This document shows, in pieces, positions 36,748-47,530 of a stretch of DNA of 64,000 nt. Source of the stretch: Nymphaea colorata (lineage: Eukaryota > Streptophyta > Magnoliopsida > Nymphaeales > Nymphaeaceae); the NCBI RefSeq assembly GCF_008831285.2, contig NC_045144.1, positions 17,871,716 through 17,935,715 of the forward strand. The letters run 5' to 3'. The notes under the pieces are model-generated. The model worked only from the letters and a program-made list of their open reading frames with translations. It ran no database searches and was not told the DNA's origin. How positions within the stretch are numbered: the first letter of the stretch is position 1; the number at the start of each line of letters is the position of its first letter. A program made the translations under genes and the position numbers.

Positions 36748-38245
36748 CTACAGTCCGCCACCATTTAACCACTTCTTTTCTGCGAGAATCAAAATCTCGT
36801 TCTTGGTGGTGCCGTTGGTGTCGGGGTAGTTGTAGTCGGCGACGGCGAAGCCGCCGTAGGGCCTCACCCTGCTCTCCCACGGCGAGCCCTTCAGGCTGTC
36901 GCGCAGTGAAGCCAACGCAAGCGCGATTCTCGTGTCGTTGATCGCGCCTTCCGTGAATTCCTTGACGACGACGTAGTGGTTTTCAGGCGGGAAGCCCCAG
37001 AAGCGGACGGTGGTGTTAGACGGCGGGGGTGCCGTGAGCTGGGAGTTTTGGGGGAGGTAGCGGGCGAGGCGGTAGGTGTCGCCGAAGGGGACGCCGGCAC
37101 GGTCGGCGTGGTAAAGGCCAGGGATGACGACGGTGAGCGCCGGTGCAGTCTCTGAGATCGTCGTGTTGAAGTCATTGTTCCCTTTCAAATAGCTGCTTAG
37201 TCTGGCAAAGTTTAAATAATCATATAAAGACTTGGAGCATTTGATACGTATGTCGTAACAAACTATACAATATTATTGATCATGTATGTGAGAATCTTAT
37301 CAATATTCATTCAGTTCGATACTTTTTTTTTGTTAGTTTCACATTAAGCTGTATGATAAATTGTATATGAAGGCTGAAACTATGAGTAAGTGAAGTAGAA
37401 GACTTGTCACTTGAGTACCGGGGTTGCTTTCAAGAATCTAGAGATTGTTTTTCATAAATATAATTTTTGGCTTGTTTGCATGAGGGAGAAGATGCCTTAG
37501 GTTTACATATGCAACATCCCATCTCCACATTATCTCACAGAAATCGAACAGGCTTCAGGTAATTTCTCTCTCAGAAGCACATGCAGGCAGCCGTGTGGAT
37601 GAACGCAAAATGTTCAAAATTATAGCATTAAAAAGAGTAAAATGGAAATCAGATTTTAATACATAAGAGCCTTAAAATCACCAATGTTACTTTTCCATCT
37701 TATAAAATTGGATCCATATAAAGTTTGTTGAATAAATGCATCCATTTGTGCAAGTAACCAGAAGAAAAACACTAAAACCAGTATGCTTTTTCTCGTAACT
37801 ATGAATGGTAGTTTCAGAGCTCTGTCGATCTTAGAGAAAAGAAAACTACTACAAGGCTCAGATGGTAGCTGACGGAACCTGACCCATATGTTCAAAAATC
37901 CAATGGAACCAATATGTGATACTTTATTTTATCAGGAGATATATAAATATAGACAGTGCAGAAGTTGCAGAGAACTTACATGGGGGCCTGTGTGCAGAGG
38001 GCCTTCTGGTAGGAGGCCGCCGGCCGGCGGTGCATGGCAAACACCCACAGTGGGTTCTGATACTCTCTCACCTCGAAGTCCCTCACGGCGTCGACGTCCA
38101 CCACCGTGTATTTAGGGCACTCAATGCTCCGGCAGCGGGCATGGCCGCCGCCGGTTTGGTGGTCATCGGGAATTTGCAGGTCCGCAGAAGTGAATTGTTG
38201 GAGGGAGAGGAAGAAGAGACAGAGCAGCAGAGATGGCACCATCAT
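36748..38245 (-). CDS. SOUL heme-binding-like protein, gene C
   Basis: Two exons, 37980-38245 and 36748-37201, join in phase 2 (GTAAGT donor, GCCAG acceptor) to give 239 aa. The start MMVPSLLLCLFFLSLQQ is a signal peptide; the frame is open upstream to 38422, but gene E starts at the same MMVP position and the candidate TATA box lies in between. The mature part has C38-x4-C43-P-K-Y and FEVREYQNPLWVF. Exon 2 carries LKGNNDFNTTISETAP, TVVIPGLYHAD, RFWGFPPENHYVVVKEF and GGFAVADYNYP before ending EKKWLNGGGL. This is the second SOUL subtype of the array, shared with D and E. The SETAP motif replaces the MTAP of gene A. Exon 2 is GC-rich compared with its surroundings. Confidence 0.88.
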
Positions 38246-38337
38246 GGCGAAGCTGCAGGCAAAGTTGGTGAGGCCGGAGAGGTATTCGATCGACTTCAAC
38301 TTCGTGCTGCTTGGTCCGATGGTGAAGGCAGCAGGAA

Positions 38338-38348
38338 GATATAAATGG
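38338..38348 (-). promoter_or_regulatory. Candidate TATA box for SOUL gene C
   Basis: CCATTTATATC on the minus strand lies about 95 bases upstream of the gene C ATG. It is followed by TTCACCATCGGAC, which is also present in the same place upstream of gene E. This indicates duplicated promoters. Confidence 0.45.
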
Positions 38349-38349
38349 T

Positions 38350-40418
38350 TTGCGAACGAGTCCGTTTCGGCGGGTTCAAACACAGCAAGTGCGTTATTGT
38401 TTGACTCATCGACATCCTCCATGACCGGGTACTTTCCTTTGACCAGGAGGATTCCAGATATTAATGAACGAGAGAGAGATCGAGAGAGAGGGGGATGAGT
38501 TTTAATGTTGATAATGTTGAATACCCTTTGAAGCCAAGACTATCTAGATCATGTAACATGCTGTAAGGTATTAATATTCATAACTGTTGAGAGAGAGAGG
38601 GAGAGATAAAGCATTCCTCAGCCCAACTCTCAATGGTGCAAGAGCCTGGAGGGTACTTTGATACTTTCCACATCAATCAAGCAAGAGATGTGTTGCTGAT
38701 GTCCGTCTCTTGCATGACCAACTACACTACACAATTTTTGAAAAGAGAGAAGAGAGAGATAAACGTTAATCAGTATTCCTCGTGGGATCCCGTTCTTGCA
38801 TTTGGATTCAGATTTGTTTGTGAAATTGTTTGACGAATCTGAATTGGTTAATCCAACTAATTGTTTCCACACTTGGCTCTATAATCCAACATGTCTAAAT
38901 AATTAAGGACTCTTTAGAAGTCATTTGGCATCAGGAACAAGATGCAAGTGTTTCATAAATCTTTATGAAACATTTGAACAAGTGTCTAATGAATCATGAA
39001 TCTCCTTCAAGCTTAAAGTGGATTTATGAAACACTCATTACCTATTCCCAATGCTAAACAGCCCATAAACATTCATTTTAGTGCTGGCTTGGACGAAGGT
39101 TGTCGATGGAGATCAGTAAAGTTGACATACCTTTAAAGCTTAGTTTTGGATTTGTTTCCATAATGGTGGATACTCTTATTTGGATAAGAGCAGCCACTGT
39201 TAATGCGAATTCCATATGCACGCAGTTCTGGATCGTGCCCCATAACGGGTTGTTCCAGATTTGAATACCCAACATATATTGTTTCTGGTTTAAAGACTGT
39301 TGGTAACTTCTTCGCTTGTCATGTAAATTTTACACAAGTTTTATTTAACAGAAAATAGGTGGGCTTCTATTCGATCGAAGGGGCGGGGAGATACCTGAAG
39401 ACACTGATGGTCGTCTCCTTTTTTTTCCTACCCCCATAATGCATGTATGCTTCGACACATAAATAAGAAGTAAGATACCCGTTAAATATGTGTTGCACAC
39501 TCACCATTTGCATTTTAAGAGAATAGAGCCCACAAAAATTAAAGTAGTGACACCTTCCTTTCATTGTTCTATCAATCTAACCAGCTATCGTATGCTCCTT
39601 GGAGTTACTAGCCTTGTACATAATGATATATTTGATGTTAAACAAGCTGTGTTTGCTAGTGATCATATTGGCATTTGCTTCCTTAATACAAACATCTAAA
39701 TTCACATGATAAGACAATTCAAGGTTGTTAGATTTGTATGGATCATTTTGTAGGTTGACATATGTGAATTTTAGACATTATGGTTGTCTTAATATAAATA
39801 TCTGATTAAGTGATTGCATTTTGAGATATTATGTCATTTTATACGGTATGAGACACTTTTATAATTTATATATACGTGTATGTAATTACGAATTCTTTGA
39901 TGGGTTGAATCCGTAATTGCTCATAATATAAAATAGTAGTGGTCTCTCTGGTAGTGGAGGGTTGCTTGAAACCTCGCTTCCTAGGTTGTCTCTTCTCCAT
40001 CTGAGAGAAACCGCACGTGCTCGACATAGACCCTAAAAGATCCTACTACGATCTCACCGTCCGGTTGTTTAGATGAATTCAGGTATGCTTCCGCTACAGT
40101 TAAAGTTTTTGATTCAGTCATTTAGCATAAACTAATCCTATTTTAAAACATATTAGTTTGTTTTTTTATATGCATTAGGAAATCCCCATCAAGATTCACT
40201 AGCCAAAACTTAGTGCCCACTACATATTGTATTACGTTATCAAACACTGACCACAGACTTAAAATCGCCCCCACCAAAACATAAAAGGCAATTAAAAACA
40301 TTGATTTCTTGTTTGCCGTCTTCATTTTTGCTGCCCTCGTCTTAATCTTCTCTCACACCACGACTACGACGGCGGGGCTCTGCGATCATGGCGGCCTTCT
40401 GTTCTGATCCAGGAGGAC
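38350..40418. other. Intergenic region between SOUL gene C and pseudogene D
   Basis: No gene was recognised. It includes GA-rich tracts near 38467 and 38585, a candidate foldback element at 38918-39063 (listed), and the duplicated array flank (acatctaaattcacatgata near 39690). The stretch 39865-40120 looks repeat-like but could not be classified. Confidence 0.45.
38918..39063. mobile_element. Candidate small foldback/MITE relic
   Basis: The left end GTCATTTGGCATCAGGAACA and the reverse complement of the right end, GGGCTGTTTAGCATTGGGAA, align as imperfect inverted repeats. Internally, tttcataaatctttatgaaa is self-complementary and tttatgaaacac recurs. It is about 146 bp and non-coding, with no clear target duplication. 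Confidence 0.4.
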
Positions 40419-41134
40419 TTATCCACTCCTTTTCCAGAGAAGCAAAATCTCGTTATTGGAATTCGTGACGCTACGGCCGGGGAAGCTGTATCCGGCGACG
40501 GCGAAACCGCGTAGGGCCTCACCCTGCTCTCCGACGGCGTGCCCTCCAGTCTCTTCTGCAATGAACTCAACGCATGCATGATTCTCGTGTCGTTGATGGC
40601 TCCTTCTCTGAATCGCTAGACGACGGCGATGTGGTTTTCCGGGGGGAAGCGCCAGAAACGAACGGTGCCGTTGGATTGGGGGGGTGGGGAGATCTGATAC
40701 TTGTGGGAAAGGTAGCGAGTGAGGCGGTAGGTGTCGCCGGCATGGTAAAGGCCTGGGACGACGATGGTGAGGAGTGGTGCAGTCTCTGAGATCGTCGTGT
40801 TGAAGTTATTATTCCCCTTCAGGTAGTTGCTGAGTCGGGTAACTTTTAAATCCGAATGGCTTAGATCATGGAACATATTAACTATATATGAACATTGTTG
40901 ATTCTTTGAAAATTTTATGAGCATTCATTTACAGTATGGAATGGTCAAAACTATAAAGAGTAAAAAGGAACTCAAATCCAAGAAGATTTTAATAATAGAA
41001 GTTGTAAAATGATCATGCGTGTTAGCTTTTTAATATCATAAAACACAATTTCCAAACGGATGTTTTTCTTTTATGCTAACATTTTCGAAAACACTAAAGC
41101 TGCAATTAGTGAGCGGGTTGTAGGAGTAACTTTA

Positions 41135-41402
41135 GGGGTGTTTGATGAGGTTGGAATTGTGGAAACTAAAATTCTTATTTGTGATGAAATGAGATAGTGT
41201 TCAATCAAAATTTTGGAATTGTGATTTTACCCTCCAAGGTGGGATTATGTTTCAAAATATTAAAATTTTATAGTCAAAATTTCAAACTATCAAATACAAA
41301 AAAAAAAAAAAACTTGAACTGGAATTTTCATTCCAATTCCAATTTAATGTGAATTTTTGTTTTTAATATTTTAATTCTAAATCAAGGCTGTCAAACGCCC
41401 CC
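41135..41402. mobile_element. Tourist-like MITE (PIF/Harbinger type)
   Basis: A 268-bp non-coding AT-rich element starts GGGGTGTTTGATGAGG and ends ...GTCAAACGCCCCC; the ends are inverted repeats (GGGG-TGTTTGA against GGGGGCGTTTGA). It is flanked by TTA on both sides (41132-41134 and 41403-41405), the target duplication typical of PIF/Harbinger elements. It lies inside the expanded intron of SOUL pseudogene D and may have arrived after or during its decay. Confidence 0.75.
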
Positions 41403-41570
41403 TTAAAAATTCTTAAACCATGTCTAAACTCTGGAATTTTGTCGCCTAAACATTGAGAACTTTCACAGCACTGTCGAGATCTCTGCCTCAATTTTGGCAA
41501 AAATAAAAAGGCCAAGTGAAAGATGACACAGATCTAACATATATAAATACGTATAGATCTTACACACACA

Positions 41571-41643
41571 TATATATATATATATATAAGGGACTAACAT
41601 GGGAGCTGTGTGGAGAGGGCAGGCCCAAAGGAGGTGGCTGGCA

Positions 41644-41730
<87 letters not shown>

Positions 41731-41784
41731 GGACTAACATGGGAGCTGTGTGGAGAGGGCAGGCCCAAAGGAGGTGGCTGGCAG
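41571..41784. repeat. (TA)n tract with duplicated 56-bp exon segment
   Basis: The segment agggactaacatgggagctg...gaggtggctggcag occurs identically at 41589-41644 and 41729-41784, separated by an 80-base pure (TA)n tract; a shorter (TA)n precedes the first copy. It corresponds to the 3' end of exon 1 of pseudogene D. The simplest history is a tandem duplication of exon end plus TA tract, followed by TA expansion. Confidence 0.9.
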
Positions 41785-41981
41785 ATGGTAGGGTTCTCAT
41801 ACTCTCCCACCTCGAAGTTCCTGACCAGGTCGACGCGCACCACTCTATACTTAGGGTCCTCCATTCTCCGGCAGCCGAAACGGCCGCCGGGATGGTGGTG
41901 GTCATTAGGAAGCCGGCTCACGGCGGTGGCCTGATGGAGGGAGAGGAAGAGGCAGAAGAACAAAGCAAGCAACGCCATCAT

Positions 41982-42849
41982 GGCGGATTTGCAGGCTAAG
42001 TTGGTGAGGTCAGAACGATCGACTGCAACTGTCGTGCTCCAGAAAGCGGAAAGAGATACATAAAGAGTCAGTCTCGGCAGGTCCGAACACCAAAAATGCG
42101 TTATTGTTTGGCACATTGATGTCCTTCTTGACCCGATATTTACTTCGACCAGGACGAAATTATTAGCAGTTGCAGATGATCACCTTGGAGACCATTTTTA
42201 AGAGAGAGAAGGAGAGAGAGGATGATCATTCTACAATTGGAAGAAAGAAAAAAGAAAAAAGAAAACCTGTTGAACATGCATGTCAAACAAACTATAGTCA
42301 TGGTTCACATTTCATGGGTATCACTCTTTTCTCATGATGAGAAGCCAATTCGGGTCGAGAATGCACACTTGGTTTCGCTTAATTAATAATGTATTCAAAA
42401 ACTTGTATTGAAGAACATAATTATGCTCATTATACTTTGTGAATAACCAACATGCATCTATTTGCTTGCATGACATAATAAACATCTAAATTGAACTTGA
42501 CAAGACAATTTAATGTCACTTGATTCATTGCAACACTAATCAAAAGAAAGGTATGTTGCCCGTTACGTGTTATATAACTTTAGCAAACACAGACCGAAGA
42601 CTTGAAACCAAAAGGAAAAAAAAAAAAGAACTCAAACTTCGTATTTCTGCTTGCCCTTCTTGAGTGCCCGTCCCATGTTGTACCACGCTAGCAAACACAG
42701 AACAAAGACTTAAAAAAATAACTTAAATTTCTTATTTCCTGCTTCCCCATGTCTTCATTTGGCTATCTTCATCTTGTTCTTCTCGCACACGACCGTGATT
42801 ACGATGTTCAGAGCTCCACGATCATGGCGGCCTCTTCTGCACCAGGACT
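41982..42849. other. Intergenic region between pseudogene D and SOUL gene E
   Basis: It contains the decayed D promoter (CTTTATGTATC near 42055 in place of a TATA box) and the array flank near 42483. A local duplication of about 90 bases is also present: agcaaacacagac-gaagactt at about 42593 and agcaaacacagaacaaagact at about 42690. No gene was recognised. Confidence 0.45.
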
Positions 42850-43690
42850 CTACTGTCCTCCACCACTTAACCACTCCTTTTCGGCGAGAAGCATAATCTC
42901 GTTCTTGGTGGTGCCGTTGGTGTCGGGGTAGTTGTAGTCGGCGACGGCGAAGCCGCCACAGGGCCTCACCCTGCTCTCCCACGTCGAGCCCTTCAGGCTG
43001 TTGCGCAGTGAAGCCACCGCATGCGCGATTGTCGCGTCGTTGATCGCTCCTTCTCTGAATTTCTTGACGACGACGCGTTGGTTTTCCGGCGGGAAGCGCC
43101 AGAAGCGGACAGTGTTGTTGGACGTCGGGGGTGCAGTGAGCTGCACGTTTTGGGGAAGGTAGCGGGCGAAGCGGTAGGCGTCGCCAAAGGGTGCGCCGAC
43201 ATCGTTGGCGTGGTAAAGGCCTGGGATGACGACGGTGACAGCCGGCGCGGTCTCTGAGATCGTCGTGTTGAAGTCATTGTTCCCCTTCATGTAGTCGCTG
43301 AGTCTGGCAACGATTAAATCAGAGTCGCTTAGAGCATGTAAGGTATTTAACACGAAACAGTAATCTTGCGAAAATATTATGAATATTCATTAACAATGGA
43401 AACTCTAACGAGATTGAGTTGCATTTTCAGAAGTTGTATATTATAAGTGGGACTTACATAGGGGCCTGTGCGGAGAGGGCCTGCTGGTAAGAGGTGGCCT
43501 GCTGATGGTGCTTGACGAACACCCAGAGTGGGCTCTCATACTCTCTCACTTCGAAGTTCCTAACGTCGTCGACTTCCACCACCGTGTACTTGGGACAGTC
43601 GATGCTCCGGCAGCGGACATGGCCGCCGTCGGCAGTGGCTTGACGATGGAGGGAGAGGAAGAGGCAGAGCAGAAGAGCGGGCACCATCAT
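42850..43690 (-). CDS. SOUL heme-binding-like protein, gene E
   Basis: Two exons, 43458-43690 and 42850-43303, join in phase 2 (GTAAGT donor, GCCAG acceptor) to give 228 aa. Exon 2 is 454 nt, identical in length to that of gene C. The start MMVPALLLCLFLSLHRQATA is a signal peptide. The mature protein has C27-x4-C32-P-K-Y, FEVREYESPLWVF, then MKGNNDFNTTISETAP, TVVIPGLYHAND, RFWRFPPENQRVVVKKF and GGFAVADYNYP, ending EKEWLSGGGQ. It is the closest intact relative of gene C and of pseudogene D, and shares with them sequence upstream (TTCACCATCGGAC) and downstream. The intron is only 154 nt, compared with 778 nt in C. Confidence 0.9.
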
Positions 43691-43782
43691 GGCGGAGCTG
43701 ACTAAGTTGTCGAGGGCGGACCGATCGACTAGCTGCGACTTCTCTCTCCTTTTGTCCGATGGTGAAAGCAGAAGGGCTCATA

Positions 43783-43793
43783 ATATTTAAAGG
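43783..43793 (-). promoter_or_regulatory. Weak candidate TATA element for SOUL gene E
   Basis: CCTTTAAATATTA on the minus strand lies about 95 bases upstream of the gene E ATG, in the same place as the TATA box of gene C. The match is weaker. Confidence 0.3.
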
Positions 43794-44032
43794 GTCAGGA
43801 AACTATTCCTCCCTGATGCGTTATATTTGACGCATTAATCTCCTTCATAAACTGATATTTACTTTGACTGGTTAGAAAACAACTTGCAATTATTAATGGA
43901 CCTGTTAAATGCTTATGAAGCCAACAATTAATGCTGTAACGTACAGTAAAAGATTATTACTCGTAACTTTGGTGCACATGGGAAGAGAAAGAGAGAGAGA
44001 GAAAGGGAGGGCCAAGTTAACCCAATAGGCGA

Positions 44033-44118
44033 GACCCCTCAAATGGCTTTGTGTGGGCAGTTGCCCACACAGACCCCTCAAATGGCTTTGTGTGGGCAGT
44101 TGCCCACACAGACCCCTC
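44033..44118. repeat. 39-bp tandem repeat with a perfect hairpin
   Basis: The unit gacccctcaaatggctttg plus gtgtgggcagttgcccacac occurs at 44033 and 44072, with a partial third start at 44111. Each unit contains GTGTGGGCA-GT-TGCCCACAC, a perfect 9-bp inverted repeat with a 2-base loop. The same TGGGCAnnTGCCCA core recurs at about 50759 and 52755. Confidence 0.9.
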
Positions 44119-44689
44119 AAAAAGTTGACTCAGTAGAACTTGGTCTCTCCCTTAACCCCCCAATAGGAGTTAGAGAGAGAAAGCATAGATCCTTTAAAAT
44201 AAGATAGAAAGCATGGATCCTCGTGAAACTATGAACCCTATCGCTTAAGTTAAGTTTCAACACTAAATCAAAGTTCAAAAAATAAGCTTCCTGACATATA
44301 GAGACCCCGCTACCCTCTACCACCGCTAAATATTGACATAGAAATTAAATCATTTTTTCTTTGTTCAATGGATTTTTAATTGTAAATTGTAATCTAAAAA
44401 AAATGTGAACTCTTTTAACTTGTTCTATCAGAAATTTGTTGTCATTAGAATCATTAGTTTCCTTTTTGTGATTAAAAAAACATATTTAAATAAAAAAAAT
44501 GATTTGACTTGATATATATATATAGTCTTTTCGGAATTGAAAACTTGTCGCTAACAGAGTACGTGTTGAGTATGTAAAAGTTGAACCTAAGACCCAAGGC
44601 TTGTCGGAGGAGGAGACCCATGTGTTTGATAGTCTTGGATATAAGATAAGAGAGCTGAAGAGAGTTCTATGCTCAATATATATAATTTG

Positions 44690-45080
44690 AATCGGATATC
44701 TCATCGAACCGTTACGAAAAAAAATGAATATAAAAAAATATTGAATATCTAATTCGGATCGAATTTACATTTAAAAAATTACATCAGTCATATTCAGATT
44801 CAAATATATATAAATATTTGATTGGATTCACATACGGATTCAGATTAGATTTATCATTAAACAAATATCATATGTCTAATGCTCTTACATTTAGAAAAAT
44901 GCCCAAATTCGTTGCAAAATTTGGGTTTGGATAATTGGATTCAAATGTTAATGTAAAAATTGGATTCAGATTGTGAAGTCAGATTTCAGATTTGGATTTG
45001 GATGTGACTTTTCTTTCATTGAATTCAAATCTGTGAATATATGAATAATCGGTTCAAATCCGATTCATTGACATCTTTAA
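44690..45080. repeat. Degenerate GGATTCGGATT-type dispersed repeat
   Basis: Dense variants of ggattcagatt, ggattggattcaaat and attcggatcgaat run through the segment with no open frame. Similar text occurs at 1640-2240, 45360-45620, 47560-47700 and 47940-48310. Borders are diffuse. Confidence 0.5.
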
Positions 45081-45878
45081 AGAGTGAATTGGGTGGAAAT
45101 GAAGGAGAGAGTATGTGATAAAGATAGAGGACAAAGAAAGTTCTTGGCTTTAATTGGGTGGCTTTGTTCTTGTTTTGAAAATTAGGGCCAAAAGAAGGCT
45201 TTTGTTGTAAATGTTGTGCATCTTGTTCCATTCTCTAGCTCCAATATTTTTTTTTTAAGTTTATTTTAATAAGTTAGGGTTAGGCAGAGTCTACCTAATC
45301 TACCACATTATAGGGACTTCAACGGTAGCCAATATCCAACTACTGACAGGGCAAATCTGTTATTTACTCAGATCTGGTAAACAAAATGGGAACTGAATCC
45401 TTTATTGAATCAGAAACTGAGTCCAAGTTCCAAGAAGGATCCAATCCAATTACCCATGTAAAAAACAAATAATATAATTTAGGAAAGATTAAATGACTAG
45501 TATCTATTATATGAATCTGGGTCGAGATCCAAACTTTAAACCCGATATACAACTCCAACACCGTCGTTATGCTGTTTCAACTGGATTGAGTCCATATCTG
45601 AATGATTTGGATTGAGCCCAAAAGCAGCACATGGTTAGGTATCAAATTAAAAATGCAAAATGGTTTGAATATTCTATAGTCATTGTTCTTGCTAGTGGGG
45701 AATTTTTAGATACTCCAACTAAGAACAACGTTGAGTTGGATAACTGAGACCATGGAATTCTTAATCTCATATTCACTATCACTTTGTGGTCCTACCGGGG
45801 CCGGGAATCCAAATCCTATGCCCTGGTATCAATCATGACTTAGGACCGAGTCCCCCACACATATTTTAGAGGTTTTGT

Positions 45879-45914
<36 letters not shown>

Positions 45915-46265
45915 GGAGCTGAGTCGAGCCCGAGTTCAGTCAGCTCGAGCTCTACTCGACTAATGAAACCTTGAGTTCGAGAATAACTCGATGGAAGCAG
46001 CTCGAGCTCGACTCGACAGTTACGTGTTGAGCTTGAGATCGACTCGATTAAGGTTTGATAAACTCGTAAACTCGTTTGAATATATCGACTTGGATTAAGG
46101 CTCAAGCTCGCCTCGGCAGTTACGTGTTAAGCTCGAACTCAACTCGATTATTTGAAGGAGTCAACTCATGAACTCGAGCTCAACTTGTTAAGCAAATGGC
46201 TCAACTCGAACTCATTCACGAGCCGAGCTTTACTGGTTATAACTTGTTTAGGGGCTTGAGTGGAC
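45915..46265. repeat. Dispersed GAGCTCGACTCGA-type repeat, copy 3
   Basis: Contains gagctgagtcgagcccgag, agctcgagctcgactcgaca, two copies of agttacgtgtt(g/a)agct, and gtttgaatatatcgact. The order of these phrases matches copy 1 at 10733-11215. It directly follows a (TA)/(TG) microsatellite at 45880-45914. Confidence 0.65.
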
Positions 46266-47347
46266 CTACCGTAGGTCCTTCAATGCGGGTGTTGCGGTCA
46301 CCATCATTTGTAACCCAGATGAAATAAGATACTACAACATGATAATGGCCGAGATTTGAACCTCATATCAAACTGATCCGATTCAGTGGCTGATTCAAAA
46401 AGGACGCATGTCAATAAATTTGCCAATATTTCTTAAAACAGTTTAGTAACTTTCTTATTCTTGATCATTTTTTTATGTCTTTACGTTTTATTTCTTTAAA
46501 AAAATGAATTTTAATATGTTTTCCGATCCACAACCGATTCAACTGAATTGGTGAACCGGCCGATTCCTCAAATCTTCGGTTTCGTTCAAGAACGGACATT
46601 TATACACTGGATGGAAGTTGACATCTTAATATAATTAAAAATAACTGCTATTTTTTCAAATCTCAATATTTGGTAGTTTATAAGATTTTGGAATCCTGCA
46701 TTTAAGACATTCATGATATTTTTTACAGAAACTCTTGAGCTCAATTAATATAGTGAGTGACATAAAGCTCCTAAATTATTGGCTCCTAGTTAATTACGTG
46801 GTCTACAAAGCCAATCCCCTAAAAAGGTTCCACATGAACAAGAAACAAAAGCATTGCATAGTTCTTTGGGTCCCATTCAGATATAAGAGCTCCAAATTCA
46901 CCACCCAGGAAGAAATGAATAATGAAATTGATTGACATGAGGCATCTAATAAAAATTATTGTAGGTCTATGATGCATCAATCAACCGAGGGCCCCTCATG
47001 GCATTGGATCTAAGCTGGGACCCTCTTTGGGTCACAAATGTTCCGAAAATAACCGGGTCATATCGGTCCGAATCCATAATCCACAGTGCAAGCAGCACAT
47101 GCAAACTAACCTGGATTTGGATCGTACTGAATCAAACACAAAAGATCTATATGGAAACACGTGTAAAGAGATTTACGGCCTAAGCGTAAGCGTATCCGAG
47201 CTACGCAACTCAAATTTGGTATCGAACTCTTGACCTCCTTCAACTTAAAGATACGTCTCAGTAGAGACATCATATAAAAAGAGAAGTCAGAGGGCTGATA
47301 CAATTAGTGAGCTAGAAGGGTTAAAAGTTTTAGCTAATCTAATATGT

Positions 47348-47530
47348 GCAGCCAAGGTAGGACCTGCATGGGCCCTAGTCCAACCTCAAAAAAAGAATTT
47401 TTACGTGTAAATTTTAAAAAAGATTTCACTTGTTTTATATAAAAATTTTAAAAAATGATATTTCAGAGCTACTCAAAATTTCAAAACTTTAATTTGGTCT
47501 TTTTCATGAAAAATTTCTGGCTCTGCCCCC
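47348..47530. mobile_element. Short GCGGAGCC-type element, copy 1
   Basis: This roughly 183-bp segment begins tgcagccaaggtaggacctg and ends tttctggctctgcccc. It is clearly homologous to 63744-63928: both share catgggccctag/act, ttacgtgtaaatttt, ttcacttg and aaaaatgatatttt. The end of this copy and the start of the other (gggcggagccaagg) are inverted relative to each other, suggesting terminal inverted repeats of about 12 bases. Non-coding; no target duplication could be fixed. Confidence 0.6.

Larger units (their letters stand above)
40419..41981 (-). pseudogene. SOUL heme-binding-like pseudogene D
   Basis: It is a dead copy of the C/E subtype. Exon 1 starts at 41981 with MMALLALFFCLFLSLHQ and runs to FEVGEYENP, but the part encoding LWVF-to-QALS in C and E is altered and out of frame. 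It then enters a (TA)n-associated duplication. The donor reads GTTAGT instead of GTAAGT, and the exon 2 acceptor is CG where C and E have AG. Exon 2 (from about 40837) keeps LKGNNNFNTTISETAP and RFWRFPPENHIAVV, then has an in-frame TAG near 40616. A one-base loss near RVRPY shifts the remaining frame, and the relic ends at a TAA at 40419. The second Cys of the CxxxxCPxY motif is Asp here (RRMEDPKY). Several independent lesions make function very unlikely. Confidence 0.9.

Noticed and set aside
39865-40120. Stretch resembling a retroelement terminal fragment
   Set aside because: No paired copy, no primer binding site, no polypurine tract and no coding region, so no element can be supported.
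47225-47315. SINE-like tRNA boxes on the minus strand (TAGCTCACTAATTG and AGTTCGATACC)
   Set aside because: The A- and B-box matches are poor, spaced about 80 bases apart, and no poly(A) end or target duplication was seen.
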